Origin: DASQFQ01 sp963722815
Lineage (GTDB): Bacteria; Actinomycetota; Thermoleophilia; Solirubrobacterales; Solirubrobacteraceae
Length of the DNA: 22,227 bases
Reading direction: 5' to 3'
Assembly (NCBI GenBank): GCA_963722815.1
Contig: CAVROM010000015.1
Coordinates: 1-22,227, forward strand
The notes beneath the pieces were generated by a model. It was not told where the DNA came from. It was given only the letters and a program-made list of their open reading frames with translations, and did no database searches. Of the stretch, positions 1 through 11,985 are shown in pieces (position 1 is the stretch's first letter; each line of letters begins with the position of its first letter). The position numbers and the translations under genes were made by a program.

Positions 1-10
1 TCAGGGCGCG

Positions 11-207
11 TCAGCAGCGGCGCTGAGTCCGCCGGCGAACGTCAACGGCGGCTGGGTAGGGGAGCGAGGGAGCCGGCCGCGCAGGGGACGCATTTCGTCG
101 ATCGCGGGTCGGGAACGCCTGTCGAGATCGACGAAATGGTCGCTCAGGCCCGGACTCACCCCTCAATGCTGCTGTTGATTTGAGCCCGGTTCAGCAGCGG
201 CGCTGAG
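11..207. repeat. 17-bp direct repeat, two copies 180 bp apart
   Basis: The 17-mer TCAGCAGCGGCGCTGAG occurs at 11-27 and again at 191-207. The second copy encodes Leu-Ser-Ala-Ala-Ala near the C-terminus of the WS/DGAT acyltransferase. The first lies beyond that gene's stop codon. The 180-bp spacing is exactly 60 codons, so both copies read in the same minus-strand frame, and the first would read Leu-Ser-Ala-Ala-Ala-Asp-Ala-Pro-stop. It may be the remnant of a duplicated 3' end or a chance match in GC-rich DNA. Confidence 0.55.
91..138 (-). terminator. 13-bp perfect stem-loop after the WS/DGAT gene
   Basis: CATTTCGTCGATC at 91-103 is the exact reverse complement of 126-138, giving a 13-bp stem with a 22-nt loop. 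It begins 25 nt downstream of the acyltransferase stop codon on the minus strand. No U-tract follows, which is common for terminators in GC-rich actinobacteria. It could instead be a palindromic dispersed repeat or a protein-binding site. The rest of 1-162 holds no convincing gene. Confidence 0.5.
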
Positions 208-1527
208 CAGTTCGTCGAACGCGGCATCGAGGTCGTCGCGCAGCCCGTCGGCGTCGGGGAGCGTCTCGGCGTCGGCGTAGATCCCGAAGCACGCGCGGCC
301 GGCGGTCATGACCACGCCGATCGAGAGCGCGTGGCGCTCGGTGAGCGGGACCGCGGAGTGGACGCTGCGGAGCTTGCAGCCGAGCATGTAGCGGTCCGTC
401 GCCGGGCCCGGGACGCTCGAGATCGTCAGGTTCGACATGCGCGGGTGCGCGAACGCGTGGGCGAGCACGTGCTTGACCGGCGTTGGGGCGAGCGCGAGCG
501 CGCGGAACGCACCGTCGAGGTCCTCCGCCTCGCCACCGTCGGCGCGCTCCGAGGTGGCGGCGTGGATCGCCTCGAGGCGCGCGACCGGATCCGGCTCGTC
601 GCACGGCAGCTCGAAGAACACGAACGAGATGCGGTTGCCGTCCTCGGCGTCGCCGGCGCCGCGCACGTCGGCGGGGACCATGACCTTCAGGCGTTGCGGA
701 CCGGCGAAGCGCCGCAGCGCCCCCGCGCAGGCGGCGAGCACGACGTCGTTGGGCGTGACGCCGAAGCGCCGCCGGATCGTCCGCAACTCGTCGAGCGGGC
801 GCGACGTGCGCACGTGGTGGCGCCGCGGTGAGCCGGCGCGGTTGAGCGCGGACCCGGGCGCGGGCGGGATAAGAATGTGCTGGAACGTGCGCGCCAGCTT
901 CGGCGCGCCGCGCACGACGCGACCGGGTGTGCTCGCGAGCTTCACCGGCGCGAGCACGAGCGCGGCGCCGTCGGCCGCGCGGTCGGCGACCGCGCGCACG
1001 AACCGCTCGCCCGGCGAGGGCACCGGCGCGGGCTTCCACGCCTCGGCCTCGGGGCGCTCCTCGTAGGGCTCGGCGTCGAGCAGCAGCTTGCCGAGCTCGA
1101 CGATCGCGATGCCGTCGACCATGCAGTGGTGGGCCTTGCCGATCAGGACGACGCTGTCCTCGAGCTCGTCGGCGATCCAGATCTGCCACAGCGGGCGGTC
1201 GCGCGGGAGCGGCTCGGAGAAGATCTCGTCGACGATCGCGTCGAGGTCGGAGCCGCGCGCGTGCAGGAGGTGCTGGGCCGGGTCGAAGTCGGGGTCGTCG
1301 GCCCAGGCCGGCTCGGTGATCCCGAGCGGCACGGGCGCGAGCTTGCGCCGCCAGCGCGGGGCGTGCGCGAAGCGCCCGGCGAGGTGCTCGAAGAGAGCGG
1401 CGAAGCGCGGGCGCGAGCCGTCCTCCGGCAGGTCGTAGGTCGACACCCAGCCGACGTGCATCGGCGCGGCCGGCGTCTCGACCGCGAGGAAGGATGCGTC
1501 CAGCGCGGAGAGCCGCTCGGTGGTCAC
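163..1527 (-). CDS. WS/DGAT family wax ester synthase / diacylglycerol O-acyltransferase
   Basis: This gene encodes a 454-aa acyltransferase that would esterify a fatty alcohol or diacylglycerol with acyl-CoA to make wax ester or triacylglycerol, normally at the inner face of the membrane. The family's HHxxxDG active-site motif is present as HHCMVDG at residues 133-139. It is preceded by a PLWQ segment near 112-115, and the C-terminal half has a SSVPGP stretch like the family's conserved NVPGP motif. The length matches the 450-500 aa norm. I start it at the GTG at 1525-1527, because Thr-Thr-Glu-Arg-Leu-Ser-Ala-Leu-Asp matches family N-termini and this GTG overlaps the upstream hydrolase's TGA (GTGA), implying translational coupling. 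The longer open frame upstream is arginine/alanine-rich and reads antisense-like. The family is clear; the substrate (alcohol or diacylglycerol) cannot be told from sequence. Confidence 0.93.
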   Translation of the reverse strand: MTTERLSALDASFLAVETPAAPMHVGWVSTYDLPEDGSRPRFAALFEHLAGRFAHAPRWRRKLAPVPLGITEPAWADDPDFDPAQHLLHARGSDLDAIVDEIFSEPLPRDRPLWQIWIADELEDSVVLIGKAHHCMVDGIAIVELGKLLLDAEPYEERPEAEAWKPAPVPSPGERFVRAVADRAADGAALVLAPVKLASTPGRVVRGAPKLARTFQHILIPPAPGSALNRAGSPRRHHVRTSRPLDELRTIRRRFGVTPNDVVLAACAGALRRFAGPQRLKVMVPADVRGAGDAEDGNRISFVFFELPCDEPDPVARLEAIHAATSERADGGEAEDLDGAFRALALAPTPVKHVLAHAFAHPRMSNLTISSVPGPATDRYMLGCKLRSVHSAVPLTERHALSIGVVMTAGRACFGIYADAETLPDADGLRDDLDAAFDELLSAAAEPGSNQQQH

Positions 1528-2420
1528 GACCTGCCCTCCAGCAGCGGCTGCCAGTGATCGTGCGTCAGCCGCGCGGGCTCGGTCGCGTCGCAGAACTCGC
1601 CGAGGACGGCCGCGAAGTGGTGGGGCTGGTTCTCCTGGGGCATGTGCCCGGCGCCCTCGAAGACCACGAAGCGGCTGCCCGGCATCGCCTCGTGCGCGGC
1701 CGCACCGTGCGCCGCCGGGATGATCGAGTCGTTCTCGCCCCACACGATCAGCGACGGCAGCGAGGCGGCGAGCGCGAGCCGGCTGTTCGCGCTGACCTTC
1801 TGGCCCCCGGGCTCGACGACCGCTCGCAGGGTGGCCAGGAACGCCTGGCGCGAGCCGGCGTTGTCGAGCTCCGCGAAGCCGCGCGCGAGCACCGCGATGT
1901 CGGCGGACGGGTGCAGCCCGACCTTGCCGAGCAGGCCGCCGAGGCCGCGCCCCAGCTCCACCAGCCGCTGCGAGGTGAGCGCCGGCAGGACGAGGTCGGA
2001 GCCCGGCAGTGAGGCCGCGCGCAGCAGCAGGTGGACGTCGCGGCCGAGCCCGCCGCTGGAGACCAGCACGAGCCGCTCGGTGCGCTCCGGGAACTGGTAG
2101 GCGAACTGCATGGCGATGCCGCCGCCGAGCGAGTGCCCGACGACGGTGACGCGGTCGTGCCCGAGCGCGGTCGCGACGTCGCGCGCGCCGCTCGCGTGGG
2201 CGCCGAGCGAGTAGTCGCCGCGGGGCGCCGCCGACTCGCCGTGCCCGAGTAGGTCAGGAGCGATCACCGTGAAGCGGTCGCTGAGGAGCGGGGCCACGCG
2301 CGCCCAGGTGTCGGACGAGTTGGCGATCCCGTGCAGGAGCAGCAGCGCGGGCCCGCTGCCGGCGACGCGGTAGCTCACCCGCTGGCCGTGCAGCTCCAGC
2401 TCGTGGCGTTCGAAGGTCAC
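1524..2420 (-). CDS. alpha/beta fold hydrolase (serine esterase/lipase type)
   Basis: This 298-aa alpha/beta hydrolase has the full signature: an HG oxyanion motif in LLLHGIANSSDTW, the nucleophile elbow GHSLGGG, a likely acid in GENDSIIP, and the catalytic His in GAGHMPQENQP near the C-terminus. It probably hydrolyses an ester or lipid. Its 4-nt overlap with the WS/DGAT gene suggests a two-gene operon in acyl-lipid turnover (inference). I chose the GTG at 2418-2420 because the protein then begins Val-Thr-Phe-Glu-Arg-His-Glu-Leu-Glu-Leu-His-Gly, the usual start of this family. An in-frame GTG at 2466-2468 would add 16 poorly conserved-looking residues. Neither start has a strong ribosome-binding site. 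No signal peptide is seen, so it is probably cytoplasmic. Confidence 0.9.
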   Translation of the reverse strand: MTFERHELELHGQRVSYRVAGSGPALLLLHGIANSSDTWARVAPLLSDRFTVIAPDLLGHGESAAPRGDYSLGAHASGARDVATALGHDRVTVVGHSLGGGIAMQFAYQFPERTERLVLVSSGGLGRDVHLLLRAASLPGSDLVLPALTSQRLVELGRGLGGLLGKVGLHPSADIAVLARGFAELDNAGSRQAFLATLRAVVEPGGQKVSANSRLALAASLPSLIVWGENDSIIPAAHGAAAHEAMPGSRFVVFEGAGHMPQENQPHHFAAVLGEFCDATEPARLTHDHWQPLLEGRS

Positions 2421-2565
2421 CCAGACCACCACAGCACGCCCGGCGCCCCCGATCTGTGATCCGGGCACCTACCCCGACAGATGGAGGGTGCGTGTGGGGC
2501 TGACCGGGGGGGACGACCTCGCTGGCGCTTGAGACCGGCGGTGAGGCCCGTCACACAAGGGGGAA
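2421..2565. promoter_or_regulatory. divergent intergenic region between hydrolase/WS-DGAT and carboxylase
   Basis: These 145 bp separate the two head-to-head units and must hold promoters for both. A possible -35 for the carboxylase is TTGAGA at 2529-2534, but no convincing -10 box follows it. I see no clear operator palindrome. The shared region would let acyl-lipid genes on both strands be co-regulated (inference). Confidence 0.4.
2557..2563 (+). promoter_or_regulatory. ribosome-binding site of the carboxylase gene
   Basis: AAGGGGG lies 2 nt before the GTG at 2566-2568. The spacing is short, but this is the only purine-rich Shine-Dalgarno-like run near the conserved N-terminus (Phe-Lys-Arg-Leu-Ala-Ile-Val-Asn-Arg-Gly-Glu), so it supports this GTG as the start. 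Confidence 0.5.
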
Positions 2566-7971
<5,406 letters not shown>

Positions 7972-8372
7972 GCCGGAACGAGTTGCCCGACGGGTCGTGG
8001 AAGCCCGCGTCGATGCCGTAGGGGCGCTCCTCTGGCTCCTCGGAGAACTCGACGCCGCGCGCCTTGAGCTCCTCGTAGGACGCGCGGCAGTCGTCGGTGG
8101 TGACGAAGACGGTGCCGGCGAAGCCCTTGGCGGAGAGGTCGAGCACCTGCTTGCGCGTGTCGTCATCGAGGACGGGCTGCCCGGGGACGGCCATCAGCAC
8201 GATGGAGAAGTCGTCCTGGCCGCCGGGGCCGACGGTCAGCCAGCGGAAGTTGCCCATCTCGGGCATCGTGACGTCGGCGCGGACTTCCCAGCCGAGCTTC
8301 TCGGTGTAGAAGGCGAGCGCTTCGTCCTGGTCATGGACCCAGAGCTGTGTGTTGGCGATGTGCATGGCCGGC

Positions 8373-8401
8373 ACGTTAGGCCCGCGTCGCCCTCTTGTCT
8401 T
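8373..8401 (-). promoter_or_regulatory. probable leaderless promoter of the VOC gene
   Basis: On the minus strand AAGACA (8396-8401) and TAACGT (8373-8378) are 17 nt apart, and the -10 box ends 7 nt before the ATG, so transcription would start at or next to the start codon. The TAA stop codon of the AraC gene is the first half of the -10 box. No Shine-Dalgarno sequence precedes the ATG, which agrees with leaderless translation. Confidence 0.5.
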
Positions 8402-8810
8402 CTCCAAACGTGCTGCCTTGCGGGCGGCCGTAGGCGCGCACCACGCACGACGGCACGACCGCATACGCGACGGCCGGCGGGTAGCGCGCGCGGTAGACGG
8501 TGGGGGAGACGCCGTAGGTCTTGGTGAAGCTGGAGGTGAACGAGCCGACGCTCTGGAGGCCGACGCTGAAGCAGATGTCGGCGACCGAGCGGTCGGTCGT
8601 CCGCAGCAGCGACGCCGCGCGCTCGAGCCGGCGGGTGAGCAGGTACTGGTGCGGCGACTCGCCGAACGCGCGCCGGAACTCGCGGCTGAAGTGCGCGCGC
8701 GAGAGGCCGGCGGCGCGGGCGAGGTCGTCGACGTCGAGCGGCTCGAAGAAGCGCGCGTCGGCGAGGGCGCGAGCGCGGAGCAGGTGGCGGGCGGGTGGCA
8801 CGTAGGCCAT
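8376..8810 (-). CDS. AraC-family transcriptional regulator (DNA-binding domain only)
   Basis: This 144-aa protein is almost entirely an AraC/XylS DNA-binding domain. The first helix-turn-helix spans about 27-47 (VDDLARAAGLSRAHFSREFR). The second spans about 75-97 (SVADICFSVGLQSVGSFTSSF), followed by the family's TYGVSPTVYRAR tail at about 98-109. There is no N-terminal ligand-binding domain, so it is a short form that may respond to level or partner rather than to a bound sugar (inference). Its ATG overlaps the thioesterase TGA by one base (TGATG), so it is translated from the same message. It likely regulates the adjacent VOC gene and perhaps its own operon. Confidence 0.9.
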   Translation of the reverse strand: MAYVPPARHLLRARALADARFFEPLDVDDLARAAGLSRAHFSREFRRAFGESPHQYLLTRRLERAASLLRTTDRSVADICFSVGLQSVGSFTSSFTKTYGVSPTVYRARYPPAVAYAVVPSCVVRAYGRPQGSTFGEDKRATRA

Positions 8811-9157
8811 CAGAGGCTGAGCGCTCTGCGCTCGTGGGTGCCGAGGCCGAGCACGCGGTCGCCCTCGCGGACCTCGACCTCGAAGCGCAGCTTGCGGCCT
8901 TCGGCGACTTCGAGCAGGCGCGCCGTCGCGGTGCACTCCGCGCCCTCGCCGGCGCCGGCGACGTGCTTGATGCAGACCTCGAAGCCGACCGTCGGGCGGC
9001 CGTCGGCCAGGTGCTCGGCGGCGAGCCTGGCCGCGGTGCGCTCCATCATCGCGATCATGCCCGGCGTCGAAAGGACGCGGGCCGGCAGCGTGCCGCCGAC
9101 GTCGGTCAGCAGCCCGTCCGCGACGGTGAAGGGCTCGGTGCGCTCGGCGAGGCTCAC
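8810..9157 (-). CDS. FlK-like hotdog-fold acyl-CoA thioesterase
   Basis: This 115-aa single hotdog domain resembles the fluoroacetyl-CoA thioesterase FlK family, which hydrolyses short acyl-CoA thioesters. The C-terminal GTHER at 106-110 matches the FlK GTHER. T31, E39 (MMER) and H65 (CIKH) fall where the FlK Thr-Glu-His catalytic set lies. The GTG start at 9155-9157 overlaps the TGA of the upstream hydrolase remnant (GTGA), so it was probably coupled to that gene. The same open frame continues upstream through the middle of the broken hydrolase, so an automated call could wrongly fuse the two. The substrate is unknown; most family members in such genomes are generic thioesterases rather than fluoroacetate-specific ones. 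Confidence 0.85.
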   Translation of the reverse strand: MSLAERTEPFTVADGLLTDVGGTLPARVLSTPGMIAMMERTAARLAAEHLADGRPTVGFEVCIKHVAGAGEGAECTATARLLEVAEGRKLRFEVEVREGDRVLGLGTHERRALSL

Positions 9158-9729
9158 ACGAGGGACGATAGGGCGTCGGCGAGCGCGTCCGGCGGTCAGC
9201 ATCGGGAAGTGGCCGGCGTCGAGCTGGAGCGAGGCCACGCCGAGCCGCTCGCGGGTCGCGCGGCGCGAGTACTCGGGGTTCACGACGGCGTCGTGGGCGC
9301 ACACGAGCGAGACGCTGCGGGCGGCCGGCAGCCCGCTCGGGTGGCGCTCGCGCTGCGCCGTGGGCGCCTGCGGCCGCAGCCGCTCGTACGCCCAGTGCGC
9401 GTCCGCCTCGCTGAGGTCGGGGCAGAGCGAGCGGCGCGCGACCGACTCATCCGGCCAGTACGAGCGCCCTTCGGCGTCGCCCTCCGGCGGCACCGGGGGA
9501 ACGTCACGATCGGTCCGGGCGAGGCGCGGAACTGGTCGCCCATGCTCATGCCCGCGAGCGGCACGAACGCGGCGGCGGCGTCGGCGGTCGCGTCGAGCCC
9601 GGCTTGCACGTCGTCGCACGGGAGCTCGACGGCGATCGCGCCGTGGCCGCGTTCGCGCAGCGGCTCGATCAACCGCTCCCAGCACCAGGCGCCGTGCCAG
9701 GCGCCGTGGAGGAGGGCGAAGGTGGTCAC
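9154..9729 (-). pseudogene. broken alpha/beta hydrolase lacking its nucleophile elbow
   Basis: The reading frame from the GTG at 9727-9729 starts as a typical alpha/beta hydrolase (TTFALLHGAWHGAWCWERL, then AVELPCDD). After DATADAAAAFVP it jumps straight to PLAGMSMGDQFR, skipping the stretch of roughly 35-40 residues that should carry the GHSxGG serine motif. Between about 9505 and 9535 the homology moves to another frame (DRDVPPVPPEGD ... SYWPDES ... LVCAHDAVVNPEYSRRA ... LDAGHFPMLT). Near 9195 it returns to the first frame (PDALADALSSLV) and ends at the TGA at 9154-9156. The two shifts compensate each other. The loss of the catalytic serine region marks it as non-functional. The shifts alone could be sequencing errors; the deletion is harder to explain that way. 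It was probably the first gene of the thioesterase-AraC-VOC operon. Confidence 0.83.
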
Positions 9730-9736
9730 GGCGCCA

Positions 9737-9742
9737 AGTATC
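9737..9742 (-). promoter_or_regulatory. -10 box of the minus-strand hydrolase-remnant operon
   Basis: GATACT on the minus strand ends 7 nt before the GTG at 9727-9729, the spacing expected of a leaderless start. No good -35 box is seen at 16-18 nt. It would still drive the thioesterase, AraC and VOC genes even though the first gene is broken. Confidence 0.45.
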
Positions 9743-9780
9743 GGGCACGAACAGACCCCGCCATGTCAGAGTGGCGCGCT

Positions 9781-11919
9781 ATGCCACGGACCTTCGCGCT
9801 CGCCATCCTGCTCGCCCTGCTCGTTCCCTCGACCGCCGCTGCGGCCTTCAAGGCGCATGGGAGCGCGCGGCAGGTCTATGTCACCGGCGCCAAGCCGGGC
9901 GCGAAGATCACCGTCGCCGGCCGCACCGAGCGAGCCGGGAAGCTCGGCGCGGCGGTGTTCCGCAACGTGAAGCCCGGCACCTACATGGTGCGCGGCAAGC
10001 AGGTGCGCGTGTTCTCCGACCGCTCGGCGCCGCCGTCGAAGAAGACCTTCAAGCAGAAGCTGCCCAAGAGCGGCTACGGCTACCTGACCACGCGCGACGG
10101 GACGAAGCTCGCGATCAACGTGCACCTCCCGAGCGGGCCCGGGCCGTACCCGACGCTGATCGAGTACGCGGGCTACGGCTACGCGAACCCGGACGGCGCG
10201 CAGAGTGGCATCAGCCCGATCGCCAACCTGCTCGGCTACGCGGTGGTCGACGTGAACATGCGCGGCACCGGCTGCTCGGGCGGTTCGTTCGACTACTTCG
10301 AGCGGCTCCAGAGCCTCGACGGCTACGACATCATCGAGACCGTCGCGCGCCAGTCGTGGGTCGCGCGCCACAAGGTCGGGATGATGGGCGTCTCCTACGG
10401 CGGCATCAGCCAGCTGTTCGTCGCCCAGACGCGGCCGCCGAGCCTGGCCGCGATCACGCCGCTGTCGGTGGTCGACAACACGCAGACCACGCTCTATCCG
10501 GGCGGCATCCTCAACACCGGCTTCACGCTCGCGTGGGCGAAGGACCGCGCGTACGACGCGCGGCCCGCCTCGAAGACCGGCGGCCAGGCGTGGGCGCTCA
10601 AGCGCATCAAGGGCGGCGACAAGACGTGCAAGGCCAACCAGGCGCTGCACGCCGAGGCCCCCGACCTGATCGCCAAGGTGCGGGCCAACGACCACTACGT
10701 GAAGAAGGTCGCCGACCCGCTGGCGCCGGACAAGTTCGTGAAGAAGATCAGCGTGCCGACCTTCCTCGCCTGCCAGTGGACCGACGAGCAGACCGGCGGC
10801 CACTGCGCGTCGCTGCCGAAGCACTTCACCGGCACGAAGCGCAAGTGGTTCACGTTCACCAACGGCAACCACATCGACTCGCTCGACCCCGCGACGTTCA
10901 CACGCTGGTACGACTTCCTCGAGCTCTACGTCGCGCACCGCCGGCCGCACCTGTCCGACAGCCTGCGCGCCGCCGCGCCGGTGGTCTTCAAGTCCGCCAT
11001 GGGCATCGAAGGCGTGACCCTGCCCGACGACCCGATCCAGGCCCAGCCGAGCTACGACGCGGCGCTCGCCGCGTTCCAGGCGCAGCCCTCGGTGCGGATC
11101 CTGTTCGACAACGGCGCCGGCGGCTCGCCGTTCCATCCCGTCGCGAGCTTCGAGCGCTCGTTCTCGCGCTTCCCGCTGCCGGGGACGACCGCGCGCTCGT
11201 GGTACCTCGCGGCAGGCGCCGCGCTGGCCGACGCCAAGCCGGGCGCGGCGGGGACCGACACGTTCAAGTGGAGCCGCTCCGCCCGGCCGGCGACGAGCTT
11301 CACCGGCAACACCGGCAGCGGCACGAACGGGCTGTGGACGGCGACGCCCTCCTACCGGTGGTCGCAGAACCCGCCGGGCACCGCGGCCTCGTACGTGAGC
11401 GCACCGCTGGGCGCCGACACGGCCGTCGTGGGAGCGGGCGCGCTCGAGGCGTGGATCAAGTCGCCCGCGCGCAGCGTCGACCTCCAGGCCACGATCACCG
11501 AGGTGCGGCCGGACGGGCTCGAGACCTACGTGCAGAGCGGCTGGCTGCGCACGAGCGTGCGCAAGCTCGACAAGCAGCAGAGCACGCCGCTCGAGCCGGT
11601 GCTGAGCCTCCGCAAGAAGGACGCCGCGCGGCTGCCGAAGGGCAAGTTCGCGAAGGTGACCGTGCCGTTCTACTACCAGGGCCACGTCTACCGGGCGGGC
11701 TCGCGCGTGCGGGTAACGCTGTCGGCGCCGCGGGGCGACCAGCCGGTGTGGGCGTTCGCGGAGCGGCAGCCGCGGTCGGACACGAGCGTCGTGGTCGCGC
11801 GCGACCCGAAGCGGCCGTCGCGGCTCCTGCTGCCGGTCGTGCCCGGGATCACCGCTCCGACGCCGCTGCCGCCCTGCCCGGCATTGCGAGGTGAGCCCTG
11901 CCGGCCATATCAGCCCTAG
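9781..11919 (+). CDS. secreted CocE/NonD-family (S15-like) serine hydrolase
   Basis: This 712-aa exported hydrolase belongs to the X-Pro dipeptidyl-peptidase/CocE type, which cleaves acyl esters, lactams or peptides. Residues 1-22 are a signal peptide (PRTFALAILLALLVPSTAAAA). About 23-85 is a small beta-rich domain (VYVTGAKPGAKITVAG ... FRNVKPGTYMVRG). The catalytic alpha/beta domain follows with DGTKLAINVHLP, DVNMRGTGCSGG, nucleophile S205 in GVSYGG, likely acid D335 in CQWTDEQ, and H364 in GNHIDS. The C-terminal third (about 460-690) fits the jelly-roll domain of the family (FYYQGHVYRAGSRVRVTLSA). The ATG at 9781 puts the signal peptide at the N-terminus; an ATG at 9763 would add six residues. 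No clear ribosome-binding site is seen. It is the only plus-strand gene between two minus-strand blocks. Confidence 0.92.
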   Translation: MPRTFALAILLALLVPSTAAAAFKAHGSARQVYVTGAKPGAKITVAGRTERAGKLGAAVFRNVKPGTYMVRGKQVRVFSDRSAPPSKKTFKQKLPKSGYGYLTTRDGTKLAINVHLPSGPGPYPTLIEYAGYGYANPDGAQSGISPIANLLGYAVVDVNMRGTGCSGGSFDYFERLQSLDGYDIIETVARQSWVARHKVGMMGVSYGGISQLFVAQTRPPSLAAITPLSVVDNTQTTLYPGGILNTGFTLAWAKDRAYDARPASKTGGQAWALKRIKGGDKTCKANQALHAEAPDLIAKVRANDHYVKKVADPLAPDKFVKKISVPTFLACQWTDEQTGGHCASLPKHFTGTKRKWFTFTNGNHIDSLDPATFTRWYDFLELYVAHRRPHLSDSLRAAAPVVFKSAMGIEGVTLPDDPIQAQPSYDAALAAFQAQPSVRILFDNGAGGSPFHPVASFERSFSRFPLPGTTARSWYLAAGAALADAKPGAAGTDTFKWSRSARPATSFTGNTGSGTNGLWTATPSYRWSQNPPGTAASYVSAPLGADTAVVGAGALEAWIKSPARSVDLQATITEVRPDGLETYVQSGWLRTSVRKLDKQQSTPLEPVLSLRKKDAARLPKGKFAKVTVPFYYQGHVYRAGSRVRVTLSAPRGDQPVWAFAERQPRSDTSVVVARDPKRPSRLLLPVVPGITAPTPLPPCPALRGEPCRPYQP

Positions 11920-11967
11920 GCCTTCGATGGCGCGGCCGGCGCACGCGGCTGCGTCCGACCTAGGCTG
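11911..11967. terminator. imperfect stem-loop between convergent genes
   Basis: CAGCCCTAGG at 11911-11920, which includes the hydrolase stop codon, pairs with CCTAGGCTG at 11959-11967 apart from one bulged C. The GC-rich loop between them can fold further. It sits between the convergent secreted hydrolase and MFS genes, so it may stop transcription from both sides. Confidence 0.45.
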
Positions 11968-11985
11968 GGTCTCCTCGCGCGCCGG

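Noticed and set aside
8810..9748. A single 312-aa hydrolase-thioesterase fusion protein
   Set aside because: Only the middle of the hydrolase lies in this frame. Its start and end lie in another frame, and the N-terminal 60 residues are shadow sequence. A broken hydrolase followed by a separate GTG-started thioesterase fits better.
8349..11894. A 1181-codon plus-strand open frame across the AraC, thioesterase and secreted hydrolase region
   Set aside because: It is antisense to clear genes at its start and out of frame with the secreted hydrolase at its end; its translation is low-complexity Arg/Ala/Gly-rich sequence.
11961..11966. TAGGCT at the convergent junction as a promoter
   Set aside because: It matches the -10 form seen elsewhere, but no plus-strand gene lies downstream and it is part of the terminator-like stem.
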